A DNA stretch of 64,000 bases from Wocania_A sp965224845 (GTDB lineage: Bacteria > Bacteroidota > Bacteroidia > Flavobacteriales > Flavobacteriaceae). A model generated the notes under the pieces. That model worked only from the letters and a program-made list of their open reading frames with translations. It had not been told where the DNA came from and ran no database searches. The stretch's first letter is position 1. Each line of letters starts with the position of its first letter. The stretch covers positions 8,380 to 72,379 of the forward strand of contig CBDDAJ010000012.1 in assembly GCA_965224845.1 (NCBI GenBank), in the 5' to 3' direction. Shown here piece after piece: positions 33,695 to 42,226 of the stretch. The position numbers and the translations under genes were made by a program.

Positions 33695-35253
33695 TTCCTT
33701 TGGTCAAACTTCACGATGGCGTAATTCTTTTTGTCTTTTCCCCAGCTTTTCCCAGCTTTAAAAGCAACAGCTTCAACAATAAATTTGTTGGATTTACGAC
33801 CTGTTTTTAAAGTCGTGAAATGATCTGGAGTCAACCGGAATTGCATCTGTTGGCTTTTGTTTTTTGAAACCTCTTTGTCTCTATCGATATGAACACTTTC
33901 TACATAGGTGAAGTGCTTTCCAATCATGTTAGATGCCCACTCATTGTTCTCGGCATCTGAATTAGATGCAAAATATTTTAGGTTGAGGTTTCCCAAAAGG
34001 CTTTTAGCTCTTGCCACCGGCATCTTATCTCCCATTACAAAATAGAGATTTTGAATGCTTTGGGTAATATAAACACTGGCAACCCATGAGCTTCTAGCTG
34101 TACTTTGGAATATGCTATCGGTCATAGGTGAACAGAAGCTATGGTATTCATCGATCCAGAGTCCGCAAGGTTTTGGACTGTCTTCTTCCTCAATTTTTCG
34201 TCTTTCCATAGCCGCCTGAAAGGTTGTTTTATAAATGGTGGCGGCATAGATACCGGCAAGTCCAAATTCCTTGATTGGAAAATCGACAACAACAATCTTG
34301 TTTTTTGTAATAATATTTTCAGGGCGCAGGTCATCACTCACTCCTTCAGAGAATTGCTCTTTTAGAATACCTCTGTTAATGAAAATTTCCACAAGCCCCA
34401 TAAAGCTTTCAGAAATGATACTGGCTGGTCTCTCGGATAACCTCGGAAACTCCTTCATCCAATAATCAAGTGTTATTTGAGATTCATCTTCTTCAAAAGC
34501 TGTAGTAAATCGCTTTTTCTCTAGTTTGTTGATTACGCTAAGAAAGTAGCTCGATTTAAGCCATAAGGCGAGTTCTTCCAAGGCTTCTTTACGCTCATTT
34601 GGATCAATTTTTTCTTGTGTTGAGGATTTCTCTTTAAGGTGTTGATATACTTTAGGTTCATTGTCTTTAAGATGCCCGGCAACAATCTTACGCATATTAT
34701 CAATGCTGACTTTTTCATCTGCCAAGCGAAGCAAGGATATGGTACGACTTATAATGCGCCTAAGCGAATTGTCCCAAAAACGTTCATCTTTTCCAGCACC
34801 GCCTGACTGATAAATTTTATTTTGCTCATTCAGGCTCATGAGCGCGTTAATCATGTTGATGGCTTCTCCAGCACCTTGTCCGCCGCGTGTTATTTCATAT
34901 TCGAGGAAATTGAATTTAAGCCTACTATTTTTGTTAAAGAATACAAGGTCAGCACTTCTTTCAGGTGCTTTTTCTTCAACATATTTTTTCCATCTATCCG
35001 CTTCATCGGGTTTGGCGCAGAGAATGCACATGCCAAAACCGCTTTTGAGCATGGAAAGCGCAATATGCCGTCCCGGACCGGAACTTTTGCCACTTCCTGT
35101 ACTGCCGGTTATCAGCGTACCTTCCACGGCATCGGCCCAAGTAATAGCCGTTTCTGTTCCTGGTACTTTGTAGAGTATTTTATCTAATAGAGCTTCATGC
35201 TCATTTTCATTAATATTAGTTTGGTTGGATTTCTTTTTTCCGAATAACCCCAT
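33691..35253 (-). CDS. TraD/VirD4-like coupling ATPase (soluble form)
   Basis: A 520-residue ATPase with Walker A ITGSTGSGKSS (residues 48-58), Walker B LWIDEYHSF (about 367-375) and TraG/TraD-type sequence around SSWVASVYITQSIQNLYF. Coupling proteins recruit relaxase-DNA to the secretion channel. This one lacks the usual N-terminal transmembrane helices, so it would bind DNA and relaxase without its own membrane anchor. It is third in a short operon with an 88-aa protein and an HTH protein. Family assignment is good; the shortened form is unusual. Confidence 0.85.
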   Translation of the reverse strand: MGLFGKKKSNQTNINENEHEALLDKILYKVPGTETAITWADAVEGTLITGSTGSGKSSGPGRHIALSMLKSGFGMCILCAKPDEADRWKKYVEEKAPERSADLVFFNKNSRLKFNFLEYEITRGGQGAGEAINMINALMSLNEQNKIYQSGGAGKDERFWDNSLRRIISRTISLLRLADEKVSIDNMRKIVAGHLKDNEPKVYQHLKEKSSTQEKIDPNERKEALEELALWLKSSYFLSVINKLEKKRFTTAFEEDESQITLDYWMKEFPRLSERPASIISESFMGLVEIFINRGILKEQFSEGVSDDLRPENIITKNKIVVVDFPIKEFGLAGIYAATIYKTTFQAAMERRKIEEEDSPKPCGLWIDEYHSFCSPMTDSIFQSTARSSWVASVYITQSIQNLYFVMGDKMPVARAKSLLGNLNLKYFASNSDAENNEWASNMIGKHFTYVESVHIDRDKEVSKNKSQQMQFRLTPDHFTTLKTGRKSNKFIVEAVAFKAGKSWGKDKKNYAIVKFDQRN

Positions 35254-35270
35254 AAGCCTATTTTTTTGGG

Positions 35271-35537
35271 TTAATCCTTGTCAATATCCCTCTGTGGATC
35301 TTTATCAAAGCCAATTTCCTTTCCGTATTTTTCTTTTAGTTTTTCAACGGAGAAATTCTTTATGGCTTTTTGTTCTATTTCATATTGTTTTACGCGATCC
35401 TGAAAACCTTTTGTGTATTCACTAGGTTCATCTTTAGGGAAGGTCATACTTTCTAATAGGTGAGGCATATAGGTGCATATCATATCTGCCTGATTATACG
35501 CCTTCTTATATTGTTCTGATACTTTTAAATCTTCCAT
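35271..35537 (-). CDS. Small hypothetical protein upstream of the coupling ATPase
   Basis: An 88-residue, charged, helical protein with no recognisable domain. It lies 17 bases before the coupling ATPase gene and 3 bases after the HTH gene, so it is part of the same operon. Confidence 0.55.
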   Translation of the reverse strand: MEDLKVSEQYKKAYNQADMICTYMPHLLESMTFPKDEPSEYTKGFQDRVKQYEIEQKAIKNFSVEKLKEKYGKEIGFDKDPQRDIDKD

Positions 35538-35540
35538 ACC

Positions 35541-35813
35541 TTAAAATTTTGATTTCACGTTTTCCTCTATGTATTCATCAATAGATTGAGAGTCATAGAG
35601 AATGATTTTCTTGCTTGGCTGTGAGTAGGTGATTTTGCCTTCGTCTCGCAACTTTTGGAGTGTGGTGGATTTTATACGAAGCCTTCTCATAGCTTCTTCC
35701 CCGTCAATCCAACGATCAACGGGAGCATTGTGTTTTTCGCTTAACCGTTCGACAACACGTTCAATGAGCTCAAAAAATGCGTCCTCTTCGATATGGATAA
35801 CGTTCATAGACAA
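35541..35813 (-). CDS. Helix-turn-helix (excisionase-like) protein
   Basis: A 90-residue protein with a MerR/excisionase-type HTH: WIDGEEAMRRLRIKSTTLQKLRDEGKI, then a wing (ITYSQPSKKIILYD). This type is common in Bacteroidetes mobile elements as an excision or operon regulator. First gene of the coupling-ATPase operon. Confidence 0.7.
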   Translation of the reverse strand: MSMNVIHIEEDAFFELIERVVERLSEKHNAPVDRWIDGEEAMRRLRIKSTTLQKLRDEGKITYSQPSKKIILYDSQSIDEYIEENVKSKF

Positions 35814-35970
35814 TTTGATTGGATTGTTACAAATGTAACAAATGCAAAATGTTAAAAAAAGTTAGATTGCTGATTTTGAGTTTTCGGTTTCTAAATAATC
35901 AGTTTTATGCAGATACAGAGATTGCTGGTTTATGTTGGTTGTGAACAAATCCTGCCCCGAACCACTGGCA

Positions 35971-37158
35971 TCAACATTTCCTTGATTTCTCGATATAGTT
36001 ACCCCAATCCTGCATCATTTTGCGCCGCTCTGGTAAAAATTGAGTGCGATGATAAGCAGCATCAATTTTGCTTTTCGGTGCGTGTGCGAGTTGTCTATCA
36101 ACTACCTCGTACCTATATCCTAAATTTTCTTGGATAGCTGTTGCTGCCATAGCTCTAAAGCCATGCACAGTTGTTTCGCTTTGAAAGCCAAGACGTTTTA
36201 CAGCATGTATTAAAGTTCCATCACTCATATGTTTTTTTGGCTCACGTTGACTCGGAAATATCCATTTTTGACGTCCGTTAATTTCTCGCATGATTCTTAA
36301 AATATCGCGCGCTTGTCTTGATAGCGGTACAACATGGTCTTTTTTCATCTTCATTCGCTCAGCAGGAATAATCCAAAGGTCGGTATCATCATTTATTTCT
36401 TCCCATGTTGCACCAATGAGTTCCTTAGTCCGTACAAATGTTAAAATCATAAACTCCATAGCATAACGTGTTTCTGGGAATAGGCGGCATTCATTGCGTT
36501 CTAAAGCTTTTAAGAAAATAGGCAGTTGCTTTATATCCAGTGCACGATGATGATTGATTTTTGGGGAGATTAAAACACCTTGAAGATGGATTGCTGGGTT
36601 TTCGGTATTTCTCGATGTTTGAATGGCGTATTTGAAAATTTGGCTGCTCGTCTGTAGCATACGCTTAGCAATTTCATATTTACCAGCGGTCTCTAATCTC
36701 TTTAGAGTTTCTAGTAGTATCTCGGGTGTGATTTCTGTAATTGGAAAAGACCCAATGTAGGGAAAAATGTGTTTTTCAAGGCGGCTTTTTATGGTTGCTG
36801 CGTGTTTTTCTGATAACACAAGTTTTCTTCGTTCCCACCATTCTAAAGCGATTACTTTAAAAGTATTGTCTACATTCTTTTTCTGTAGAATTTTTTGTTT
36901 TTTCTTATGAATAGCAGGGTCGATTTTTTCATTTAGAAGATTTTGAGCTTCATTTCGTTCTTCTCTAGCTTTTTTTAAAGTTACATTCGGATAAGTGCCT
37001 ATATGAAGCAGCCTTTCTTTGCCAGCGAATATGTATTTAAATTTCCAATATTTAGACCCATTAGGTTTAATCAAAAGATAGAGACCTTTTGAGTCATACT
37101 TTTTATATGCTTTATCACGGGGCTTAAGATTGTCACAAGTAACTTTTGTCAGGGGCAT
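35971..37158 (-). CDS. P4-type tyrosine integrase
   Basis: About 395 residues when started at ATG 37158 (MPLTKVTCDNLKPRDKAYKKYDSKGLYL), the conserved N-terminus of P4-type integrases with a DUF4102 arm domain. The longer frame from 37311 has no family support. Catalytic residues: Arg in FVRTKELIGATW, His-x-x-Arg in VHGFRAMAAT, His in LAHAPKSK and Tyr in AAYHRTQF. All are present, so it may be active. A tRNA-3'-end-like relic lies just upstream (37338-37360), as is usual for P4-type attachment sites. It is the second integrase in the island. Confidence 0.85.
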   Translation of the reverse strand: MPLTKVTCDNLKPRDKAYKKYDSKGLYLLIKPNGSKYWKFKYIFAGKERLLHIGTYPNVTLKKAREERNEAQNLLNEKIDPAIHKKKQKILQKKNVDNTFKVIALEWWERRKLVLSEKHAATIKSRLEKHIFPYIGSFPITEITPEILLETLKRLETAGKYEIAKRMLQTSSQIFKYAIQTSRNTENPAIHLQGVLISPKINHHRALDIKQLPIFLKALERNECRLFPETRYAMEFMILTFVRTKELIGATWEEINDDTDLWIIPAERMKMKKDHVVPLSRQARDILRIMREINGRQKWIFPSQREPKKHMSDGTLIHAVKRLGFQSETTVHGFRAMAATAIQENLGYRYEVVDRQLAHAPKSKIDAAYHRTQFLPERRKMMQDWGNYIEKSRKC

Positions 37159-37337
37159 ATTGGGGTCATTTTCTGTTCGGTTTTTCAAATAGCCCCTAAA
37201 ATGTACCCAAATTGCCTTCTCTATGTCAAGGGACACACACAAATGTCTGCAAGCACTATTATGATTGAAAACTATTGGTTTTCTGCGATTTTTTAAAAGG
37301 TAAGGAGGCAATATAAAACCCCCGTAAAGGGGGTGAG

Positions 37338-37360
37338 TGGTAGCGGAGGAGGGACTTGAG
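37338..37360 (-). other. tRNA 3'-end-like relic (possible att site)
   Basis: On the minus strand it reads CTCAAGTCCCTCCTCCGCTACCA: T-loop and stem end, acceptor strand and CCA, with the same spacing as the 3' end of tRNA-fMet in this window. It encodes CCA, unlike the resident tRNA. No 5' half is present. It lies about 180 bp upstream of the P4-type integrase start. Confidence 0.4.
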
Positions 37361-37412
37361 TTTTAAGGGCAAGGTGCTGTTTTTAAATCGAAAAATGTTT
37401 CAAAATTTGAAT

Positions 37413-37625
37413 TTAGCCCCTGGTATTAGCCCCATAATCCTCAAGGTTATCCACCCATTCTTTTAGGTTCTCTGCTGGAATTAATGTGCGTTTACCATAC
37501 TTCTTGGCTTTTAAGCGACCAGAATTTAGCTCATCGTATATGCTATTATTGCCTATACTAACAGCTTTCTGTGCAGACTTTATGCTGTAGGCAATTTTAT
37601 TTATTTCTGTTTCTTTGGTGTTCAT
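37413..37625 (-). CDS. Small HTH (excisionase-type) protein
   Basis: A 70-residue HTH_17-like protein (SAQKAVSIGNNSIYDELNSGRLKAKKYGKRTLIPAENLKEWVDNLE). Such proteins are directionality factors for tyrosine integrases. It lies upstream of the P4-type integrase on the same strand, which fits an excisionase for it. Confidence 0.65.
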   Translation of the reverse strand: MNTKETEINKIAYSIKSAQKAVSIGNNSIYDELNSGRLKAKKYGKRTLIPAENLKEWVDNLEDYGANTRG

Positions 37626-37760
37626 TTTATTCTCTTTTCCATGAATTTTTATTGAATTTATCTCTAGGATTATAGTCCTAAATTGTTGTTTGCGTCAAGA
37701 ATTGTTCTTTTGGGTGAATGTTATTTTTGAAGCATTTTGAATGCAATGAGCCAACTTAGT

Positions 37761-37784
37761 TCTAAGACATTTGATTGTCTTAGA
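37761..37784. promoter_or_regulatory. 9-bp inverted repeat in the 292-bp gap
   Basis: TCTAAGACA / TGTCTTAGA around TTTGAT, between the small HTH gene and the RadC-like gene. A second, smaller dyad (AAGAA TTG TTCTT) lies near 37699. Possible operator; no ORF in this gap. Confidence 0.4.
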
Positions 37785-37859
37785 CGTGATGTCTGATAGA
37801 AATATAGAATGGATTTTATTCCTATTCAGTGAGTGCAAAACAGCTTCATTCAAGTGCAA

Positions 37860-37893
37860 AAAAAAGACCCCTAGTGCATTTGCAAAGGGGTTT
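37860..37893 (-). terminator. Terminator of the ArdC/RadC-like operon
   Basis: On the minus strand, stem ACCCCTT / TAGGGGT with a T-run after it, 25 bases beyond the stop of the RadC-like gene. Confidence 0.65.
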
Positions 37894-37917
37894 AAGAAAA
37901 GTCCAATTAACTACATT

Positions 37918-38394
37918 TTAAATCTCATTTGACAGCTCTTCTCCATATTCATTTCTTAAGGAACAATAGCCGTCTTGAGTAATAATAATATGGTCGTCTA
38001 CCGCGATTTGGAGAACCTTCCCGGCATCAATAAATTTGTTTGTTAATGATAAATCTTCTCTACTAGGTTTAAGGCTTCCTGACGGATGGTTATGGGCTAG
38101 AATAATTCTGTTGGCCCTTCGTTTTAGAGCGATAGAAAAAACTATTCTAGGATCAACGATAGTTCCAGACAGTCCGCCTTTTGAAATTGATGCTATTGAC
38201 ATTAATCTTAATTGATTATCCAAAAGTAAAATTTTAGCTTCTTCAAGTAAGTTGATCTCATCCATGTTCCAGCTTTGACGCAATATAGAATAGGCATCAT
38301 CTGAACTTTTAACGTTTGGTCTATCGCTTGCTTTTGTTTTGTTGCGATAAATAAGGCTGACCTCTTCAAAGTCGCTGAAAGAATGTTTACTCAT
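37918..38394 (-). CDS. RadC-like JAB/MPN domain protein
   Basis: A 158-residue protein with the full JAMM metal motif HNHPSGSLKPSRED (His101, His103, Ser111, Asp114). RadC-like proteins of this length are frequent on mobile elements; their biochemical role is not settled. Its start overlaps the ArdC gene stop as TAATG, so translation is coupled. Confidence 0.85.
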   Translation of the reverse strand: MSKHSFSDFEEVSLIYRNKTKASDRPNVKSSDDAYSILRQSWNMDEINLLEEAKILLLDNQLRLMSIASISKGGLSGTIVDPRIVFSIALKRRANRIILAHNHPSGSLKPSREDLSLTNKFIDAGKVLQIAVDDHIIITQDGYCSLRNEYGEELSNEI

Positions 38395-39293
38395 TACGCA
38401 CCCTCATGATTTAGTTGAAATTTGTTTAAATACTCACTGGCTTGTGTAGCCTTTGCAGCAGCCTTAAAAATATGAGTTTTGTCATCTTTTAGAGCTTTCA
38501 ACCAACTTTTGATGTACATGGCATGGTGCTCAGGCTGTGTCTGAGTAATACCGTGTTGCGCACATAAAAATGCCGCCCCTAATTCGGCTATGAGTTCTTC
38601 AAAAGCATATTTTTCACGTTCTTTATCCATATTCCTATCTAGCCTGTGCTTTGCTCCTGTCCAATGCGTTAGTTCATGGAGCAGGGTGGCATAATAATTT
38701 TCTGTTGCACCGGCTTGGGATGTGTCTAAAAACGAATAAGTTTGCGGCATATTGATAAAGTCTGCACCATACTTGTAATAAGCTCTGTTTTCACCATGTT
38801 TGATTACCGCACCGGTATTTTTGCAAAACTCATCAACAAGCTTGATGCGTTCTACCTTATCATTTGTAGGTGTTAATTCTTCTTGTGTGTGTTCATACCC
38901 ATCAACCTGATTGGCATTAAAGACGATGTATGTTCTGAGCATTGGTATTTTTAATTCTTCCTTTTCACCTTTTGCATTTTCTTCAGACTTAATAAGGGTT
39001 TTGTAAAAAATTATCCGACTACCTTTTTCGCCTTTGCGGATATTCGCACCTTTGTGTTTCCATTGTTTGAATGTAGCCCACTCATTAGAAGTGAAGTGTT
39101 TTGATTGTTGGTTGAACCAAAGAGAGAGAATATTGATTCCTTGATATTGGTGTTCAGTTGTTGGGTTGATTGGCAATCCTTGAGATGCCAATTCAGCAAA
39201 AGGGGGTTCATAATCTTCAAGATTTACCTTATCTAAAAGGCTGATGATTTGATTTGTGACTTCTTGGTGAATATCAAGTTTTTTATTGGGCAT
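38394..39293 (-). CDS. ardC: ArdC-like antirestriction protein
   Basis: About 299 residues from ATG 39293, chosen because an AAAGGAG ribosome site precedes it; the frame extends to 39317. The N-terminal domain (EVTNQIISLLDKV...YQGINILSLWF...) is the ssDNA-binding ArdC part, and the C-terminal domain is a zincin with HELTHW (about residue 205). ArdC proteins protect incoming DNA from host restriction during transfer. It fits between the SSB and RadC-like genes as an establishment operon. Confidence 0.85.
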   Translation of the reverse strand: MPNKKLDIHQEVTNQIISLLDKVNLEDYEPPFAELASQGLPINPTTEHQYQGINILSLWFNQQSKHFTSNEWATFKQWKHKGANIRKGEKGSRIIFYKTLIKSEENAKGEKEELKIPMLRTYIVFNANQVDGYEHTQEELTPTNDKVERIKLVDEFCKNTGAVIKHGENRAYYKYGADFINMPQTYSFLDTSQAGATENYYATLLHELTHWTGAKHRLDRNMDKEREKYAFEELIAELGAAFLCAQHGITQTQPEHHAMYIKSWLKALKDDKTHIFKAAAKATQASEYLNKFQLNHEGA

Positions 39294-39355
39294 TGAATAT
39301 CTCCTTTTCGGAATCAAAAAAAGGGAAGGTATGAGAACCTTCCCCCAATTGGTTG

Positions 39356-39772
39356 TTAGGAAACTTTTGGGGTTTCCTGTGTTTGATTAGAATTGATTTC
39401 GTTTTTAACACCTACCTTGTAAGCAAAAATTGTAGTTTCCGCTTTTCTGTATCCTTCAAGGGAATCGAAAGGCTGCGTGTGATCTTCTCCTCGCAGGTAA
39501 ATCCAATCCCCTTTTTTAAGATCTTTGGCAGTATTAAATGCTTCTGTGAGATTGCTTGATACAAGCGCATTGAAATAATTTGTGGTCGTCTGAATCTCTT
39601 TATTCGCATCCAGATATTGCTTATTGGTGGAGATCCTCAATTTAATGAATTTACCATCAGAAATTTGCTCTGCATCTCTGACTAGTCTTCCAGATTTCAC
39701 GGAAACGTTTGTGTCAGCAAAAAGTTTTGCCTCTTCTGTGTTTTGTTGTGTAGTAGTTTGTTTTTTTGACAT
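39356..39772 (-). CDS. ssb: Single-stranded-DNA-binding protein
   Basis: About 138 residues from ATG 39772 (MSKKQTTTQQN). The OB-fold strands are visible: SGRLVRDAEQISDGKFIKLRIST, TTNYFNALVSS and KKGDWIYLRGED. The longer frame from 39883 adds an unrelated leader. It lacks the acidic tail typical of chromosomal SSB. First gene of the SSB-ArdC-RadC-like set, suggesting early expression on entry into a new host. Confidence 0.75.
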   Translation of the reverse strand: MSKKQTTTQQNTEEAKLFADTNVSVKSGRLVRDAEQISDGKFIKLRISTNKQYLDANKEIQTTTNYFNALVSSNLTEAFNTAKDLKKGDWIYLRGEDHTQPFDSLEGYRKAETTIFAYKVGVKNEINSNQTQETPKVS

Positions 39773-40067
39773 GATTTTTTCCTTTCGTGTCGTTTGGTTA
39801 AAAAGCCTTTGTAAAAGGAGTTTGTTAAACGCGTATGCGCGTCTGACATAACTCCTGCCATGTGGCGAACAGGGGGTGAGCAAACGTCAATGCAGGAACG
39901 TGCTTTAGCTAAGCTTGGGCGAAAGAATTTTAAAAAATAGGAACCATGTACCGCATTTTTTCAAATTGTTTTGGCTTCCAAATTGGCGTGCGCGAGGGGG
40001 AACTCCCTAAAGTTTTAGGAGTAACAATTTTGCGTCCCCTAAAAGGGATGCTCAGACCTCTATTTGA
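39773..40067. other. Non-coding gap between SSB and the 104-aa gene
   Basis: No supported gene. It contains the dyads ACTCCTAAAACT-type around CCCTAAAGTTTTAGG (near 40005) and CCCCTAAAAGGG (near 40036). A 66-residue plus-strand frame at 39946 overlaps the 104-aa gene and looks non-coding. Confidence 0.3.
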
Positions 40068-40382
40068 TTATCTACTATTTTCGATACTTCTGGCGGTCAT
40101 GGAAACCATATCCACGATGGTTGGTTTTTTCCCCGAAAGGAGGTAATCGAGCATTTCTTGAGAAAAAACATCGACTGCTTTATACCAATTCACGAAATGC
40201 TCACCTGACAAATCTTCGACCTTGTCGAATACCTTTGCAGCTTCTGCACATAAGGTCCAAATTGTGTCGCCCTCTGATTGATTGCTCATAACATGGTCGA
40301 TACGAGTTTTGTTATCTGGATTTTCCACAAGTTTACTGGAGATATACGCAGCAATTTCACCATAGTATAAGCTATTAGACAT
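40068..40382 (-). CDS. Hypothetical protein of 104 residues
   Basis: A helical, acidic protein with no motif I recognise (IDHVMSNQSEGDTIWTLCAEAAKVF). A 14-bp palindrome AGGAAT-AA-ATTCCT lies 45 bases upstream at 40427-40440 and may regulate it. Located between the establishment genes and the main integrase. Confidence 0.5.
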   Translation of the reverse strand: MSNSLYYGEIAAYISSKLVENPDNKTRIDHVMSNQSEGDTIWTLCAEAAKVFDKVEDLSGEHFVNWYKAVDVFSQEMLDYLLSGKKPTIVDMVSMTARSIENSR

Positions 40383-40426
40383 AGTTGGGGTTCCTTTCGT
40401 TTATGTCTGTTAAACAAAATATTTCA

Positions 40427-40440
40427 AGGAATAAATTCCT
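40427..40440. promoter_or_regulatory. Perfect 14-bp palindrome upstream of the 104-aa gene
   Basis: AGGAATAAATTCCT, 45 bases before the start codon. Possible operator. Confidence 0.35.
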
Positions 40441-40539
40441 ATTTTAAGAGTGTTTGGTTGTTTTACAGCCCCATAGTCTAAATGTCAAGAACAAAGGAGG
40501 AACATTTCATGCCATGATATGCAAGATCTAAAAGTTTTT

Positions 40540-41880
40540 TTATGAATTCAAAACTTGCTCTAGCGCATCATCTACATCTTTATGAATAAAGTTAGCTTGA
40601 TAGCCTATAGTAGTTTTTAAATTACTATGTCGATAAAGCTTTTGAAGTTTAAGTGGGTGAATCTTATCACCGGCCATATTACCAAAGGTATGTCTTGCAA
40701 TATGGTTCGATAGATTTTTTTCGATATTACACATCTCAGCAATACGTTTGAGATATTTATTGAATAGTTTTGTAGCATTGCGGGTTTTGGTAAAAATATC
40801 CTCTTTGTTTTTTGGATTGGCTTTTTTCAAGAAAGGAAACACATAATCTTTATTCGATTTTTTATCCGGCTCGTAAGCTTCCAAAATTATTTCGGCCTGA
40901 TGAGGTACTTTTAAGCTAACCGGCTTTTCATTTTTATTCATTTGATAGAATAGCCTGCCATCAACAAAATCTGACCATTTCATTTCAAGAACATCTGAAA
41001 TACGAACCCCCGCAAAGTAATAAGCAAAGAGCCATACATTTTTTGTGTGCCAGATAGAGGTGTTTTCTTCCAGCTCTAAATTTTCGATTTTTTGTATCTC
41101 ATCCCTGTTTAGGCCAATCTTATTGCCCGATTTAATACGGATTTTCTCCTTGTCATCAGCAAAGGGGTAATTTTTACCATCTGAAAGCCCTTCTTTAATG
41201 GCAAGGTTGTATAGAGTGCGAATAAAAATAAGCTGATTGGTTATAGTGCGTGTCTTCTGTTCAAGATAGGATGCACAGAAGCTTTTAAACTTATTGATAA
41301 AGGTTAGGTCAATATCCTCAAAGCTCAAGGAATTGAGCTTTTCAAAGCGCTTAAGCTTTTCAGAAATACGTGGGCCATTCTTACGTGCATCTGAAATGCG
41401 CTCTTTGCGCCTCGTTCTTATGCCTTCAGCAATTTCTTGACGAGTTCCGGTTTTCTTTAAGGTCAAGAACTCTTCAATATTATAAAGAATGGACAGTTCT
41501 GATTTTGCCACTGAAAAAGTCCCGGCTAGATATTTCTCTCGCACTCGCTCACTTGCCAATTGGAAAAAAGACACATTGTTGCCTTGGCGTTTGACTTTCT
41601 TTTTGATTTGCTTTGCATTCAGTTCTTCATCGCTGATTTCTGCATCCAGAAGAGTTGCGTGAGCTTCTTTAAGTTTCTTTTGTATAAGGTTGTTTAGCCG
41701 GACGGAGTTCGTGTGAGATTTTTTAACCTCACCTTTTTTAATGTCCCAATCTTTTTCAAAGAGATACTCACCGGTAAAGATATATCGAGTTTTGCGATCT
41801 TTTGTAATTCGTATCGCTATAGGAAAACTTCCATTTTTCTTTTTATCGTGTTTCCAAAGTATTACCTTTATAGATGCCAT
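40540..41880 (-). CDS. int: Tyrosine recombinase, integrase of the element
   Basis: A 446-residue Bacteroidetes-type integrase. N-terminal arm-binding domain (KVILWKHDKKKNGSFPIAIRITKDRKTRYI), SAM-like core-binding region (about 200-260), then the catalytic domain with Arg in GVRISDVLEMKW, HIARHTF (His-x-x-Arg), YRHSNLKTT and Tyr in GYQANF. It is the last gene before attR and reads inward, the standard position. The arm-type repeat sits 51-70 bases before its start codon, so it could block its own promoter. Confidence 0.9.
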   Translation of the reverse strand: MASIKVILWKHDKKKNGSFPIAIRITKDRKTRYIFTGEYLFEKDWDIKKGEVKKSHTNSVRLNNLIQKKLKEAHATLLDAEISDEELNAKQIKKKVKRQGNNVSFFQLASERVREKYLAGTFSVAKSELSILYNIEEFLTLKKTGTRQEIAEGIRTRRKERISDARKNGPRISEKLKRFEKLNSLSFEDIDLTFINKFKSFCASYLEQKTRTITNQLIFIRTLYNLAIKEGLSDGKNYPFADDKEKIRIKSGNKIGLNRDEIQKIENLELEENTSIWHTKNVWLFAYYFAGVRISDVLEMKWSDFVDGRLFYQMNKNEKPVSLKVPHQAEIILEAYEPDKKSNKDYVFPFLKKANPKNKEDIFTKTRNATKLFNKYLKRIAEMCNIEKNLSNHIARHTFGNMAGDKIHPLKLQKLYRHSNLKTTIGYQANFIHKDVDDALEQVLNS

Positions 41881-41930
41881 AGGTTAAAGGGGTTAAGCTA
41901 TAGCAAAGATACAAAAATCGATAATTTTTA

Positions 41931-41950
41931 CCTAAAACATACCTAAAACA
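41931..41950 (+). repeat. Right arm-type repeat of the integrase
   Basis: CCTAAAACATACCTAAAACA, identical to 11561-11580. It overlaps the presumed promoter of the integrase gene. Confidence 0.65.
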
Positions 41951-41952
41951 TT

Positions 41953-41984
41953 TTACGGTTTTATGCGGTTCATTACGGTTTTAT
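41953..41984 (+). repeat. 12-bp direct repeats next to attR
   Basis: TTACGGTTTTAT at 41953-41964 and 41973-41984, 20 bp apart, with a partial copy between. Probably further recombinase or accessory-factor sites. Confidence 0.5.
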
Positions 41985-42054
41985 TTAAGACTTTAAAACA
42001 TGTAAAATACTTAAAATCAGTATGTTTTATTCTTTTCGGGTTATATAAGACAAA

Positions 42055-42101
42055 GCTCATAACCCGAAGGTCACTGGTTCGAGTCCAGTTCCCGCTACTA
42101 G
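42055..42101 (+). repeat. attR: displaced 3' part of tRNA-fMet
   Basis: Same 47-bp unit as attL with two compensating T-stem changes (CTGG / CCAG against CAGG / CCTG). It lacks the 5' half of a tRNA, so it is not a gene. It is followed by a strong terminator, as expected for the original 3' end of the locus. Confidence 0.9.
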
Positions 42102-42102
42102 T

Positions 42103-42133
42103 AAAACCAGTTGTTTTCGCAACTGGTTTTTTT
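42103..42133 (+). terminator. Original tRNA-fMet terminator, beyond attR
   Basis: Perfect 11-bp stem AAAACCAGTTG / CAACTGGTTTT around TTTTCG, then a T-run. Confidence 0.85.
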
Positions 42134-42226
42134 ATGTATGATCTTTAACACATTTAAATCTTACTCTATGCATTTAAAACTCATTTCTCAGGTTTTTACG
42201 TGATTGACTGAATATTATTAAAAAAA

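Noticed and set aside
34822..35187. Long plus-strand ORFs opposite the coupling ATPase
   Set aside because: They are antisense shadows of a gene with clear Walker motifs.
37159..37311. N-terminal extension of the P4-type integrase
   Set aside because: The 51 added residues have no family similarity, and the conserved DUF4102 start is at 37158.
39773..39883. N-terminal extension of the SSB
   Set aside because: The added 37 residues look non-coding, and the ATG at 39772 has a purine-rich ribosome site.
39946..40146. 66-aa plus-strand ORF
   Set aside because: It overlaps the supported 104-aa minus-strand gene, has no ribosome site and shows no family features.
42055..42101. Second tRNA-fMet gene at the right end
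   Set aside because: Only the anticodon loop to 3' end is present; there is no D arm or 5' acceptor strand. It is the att repeat.
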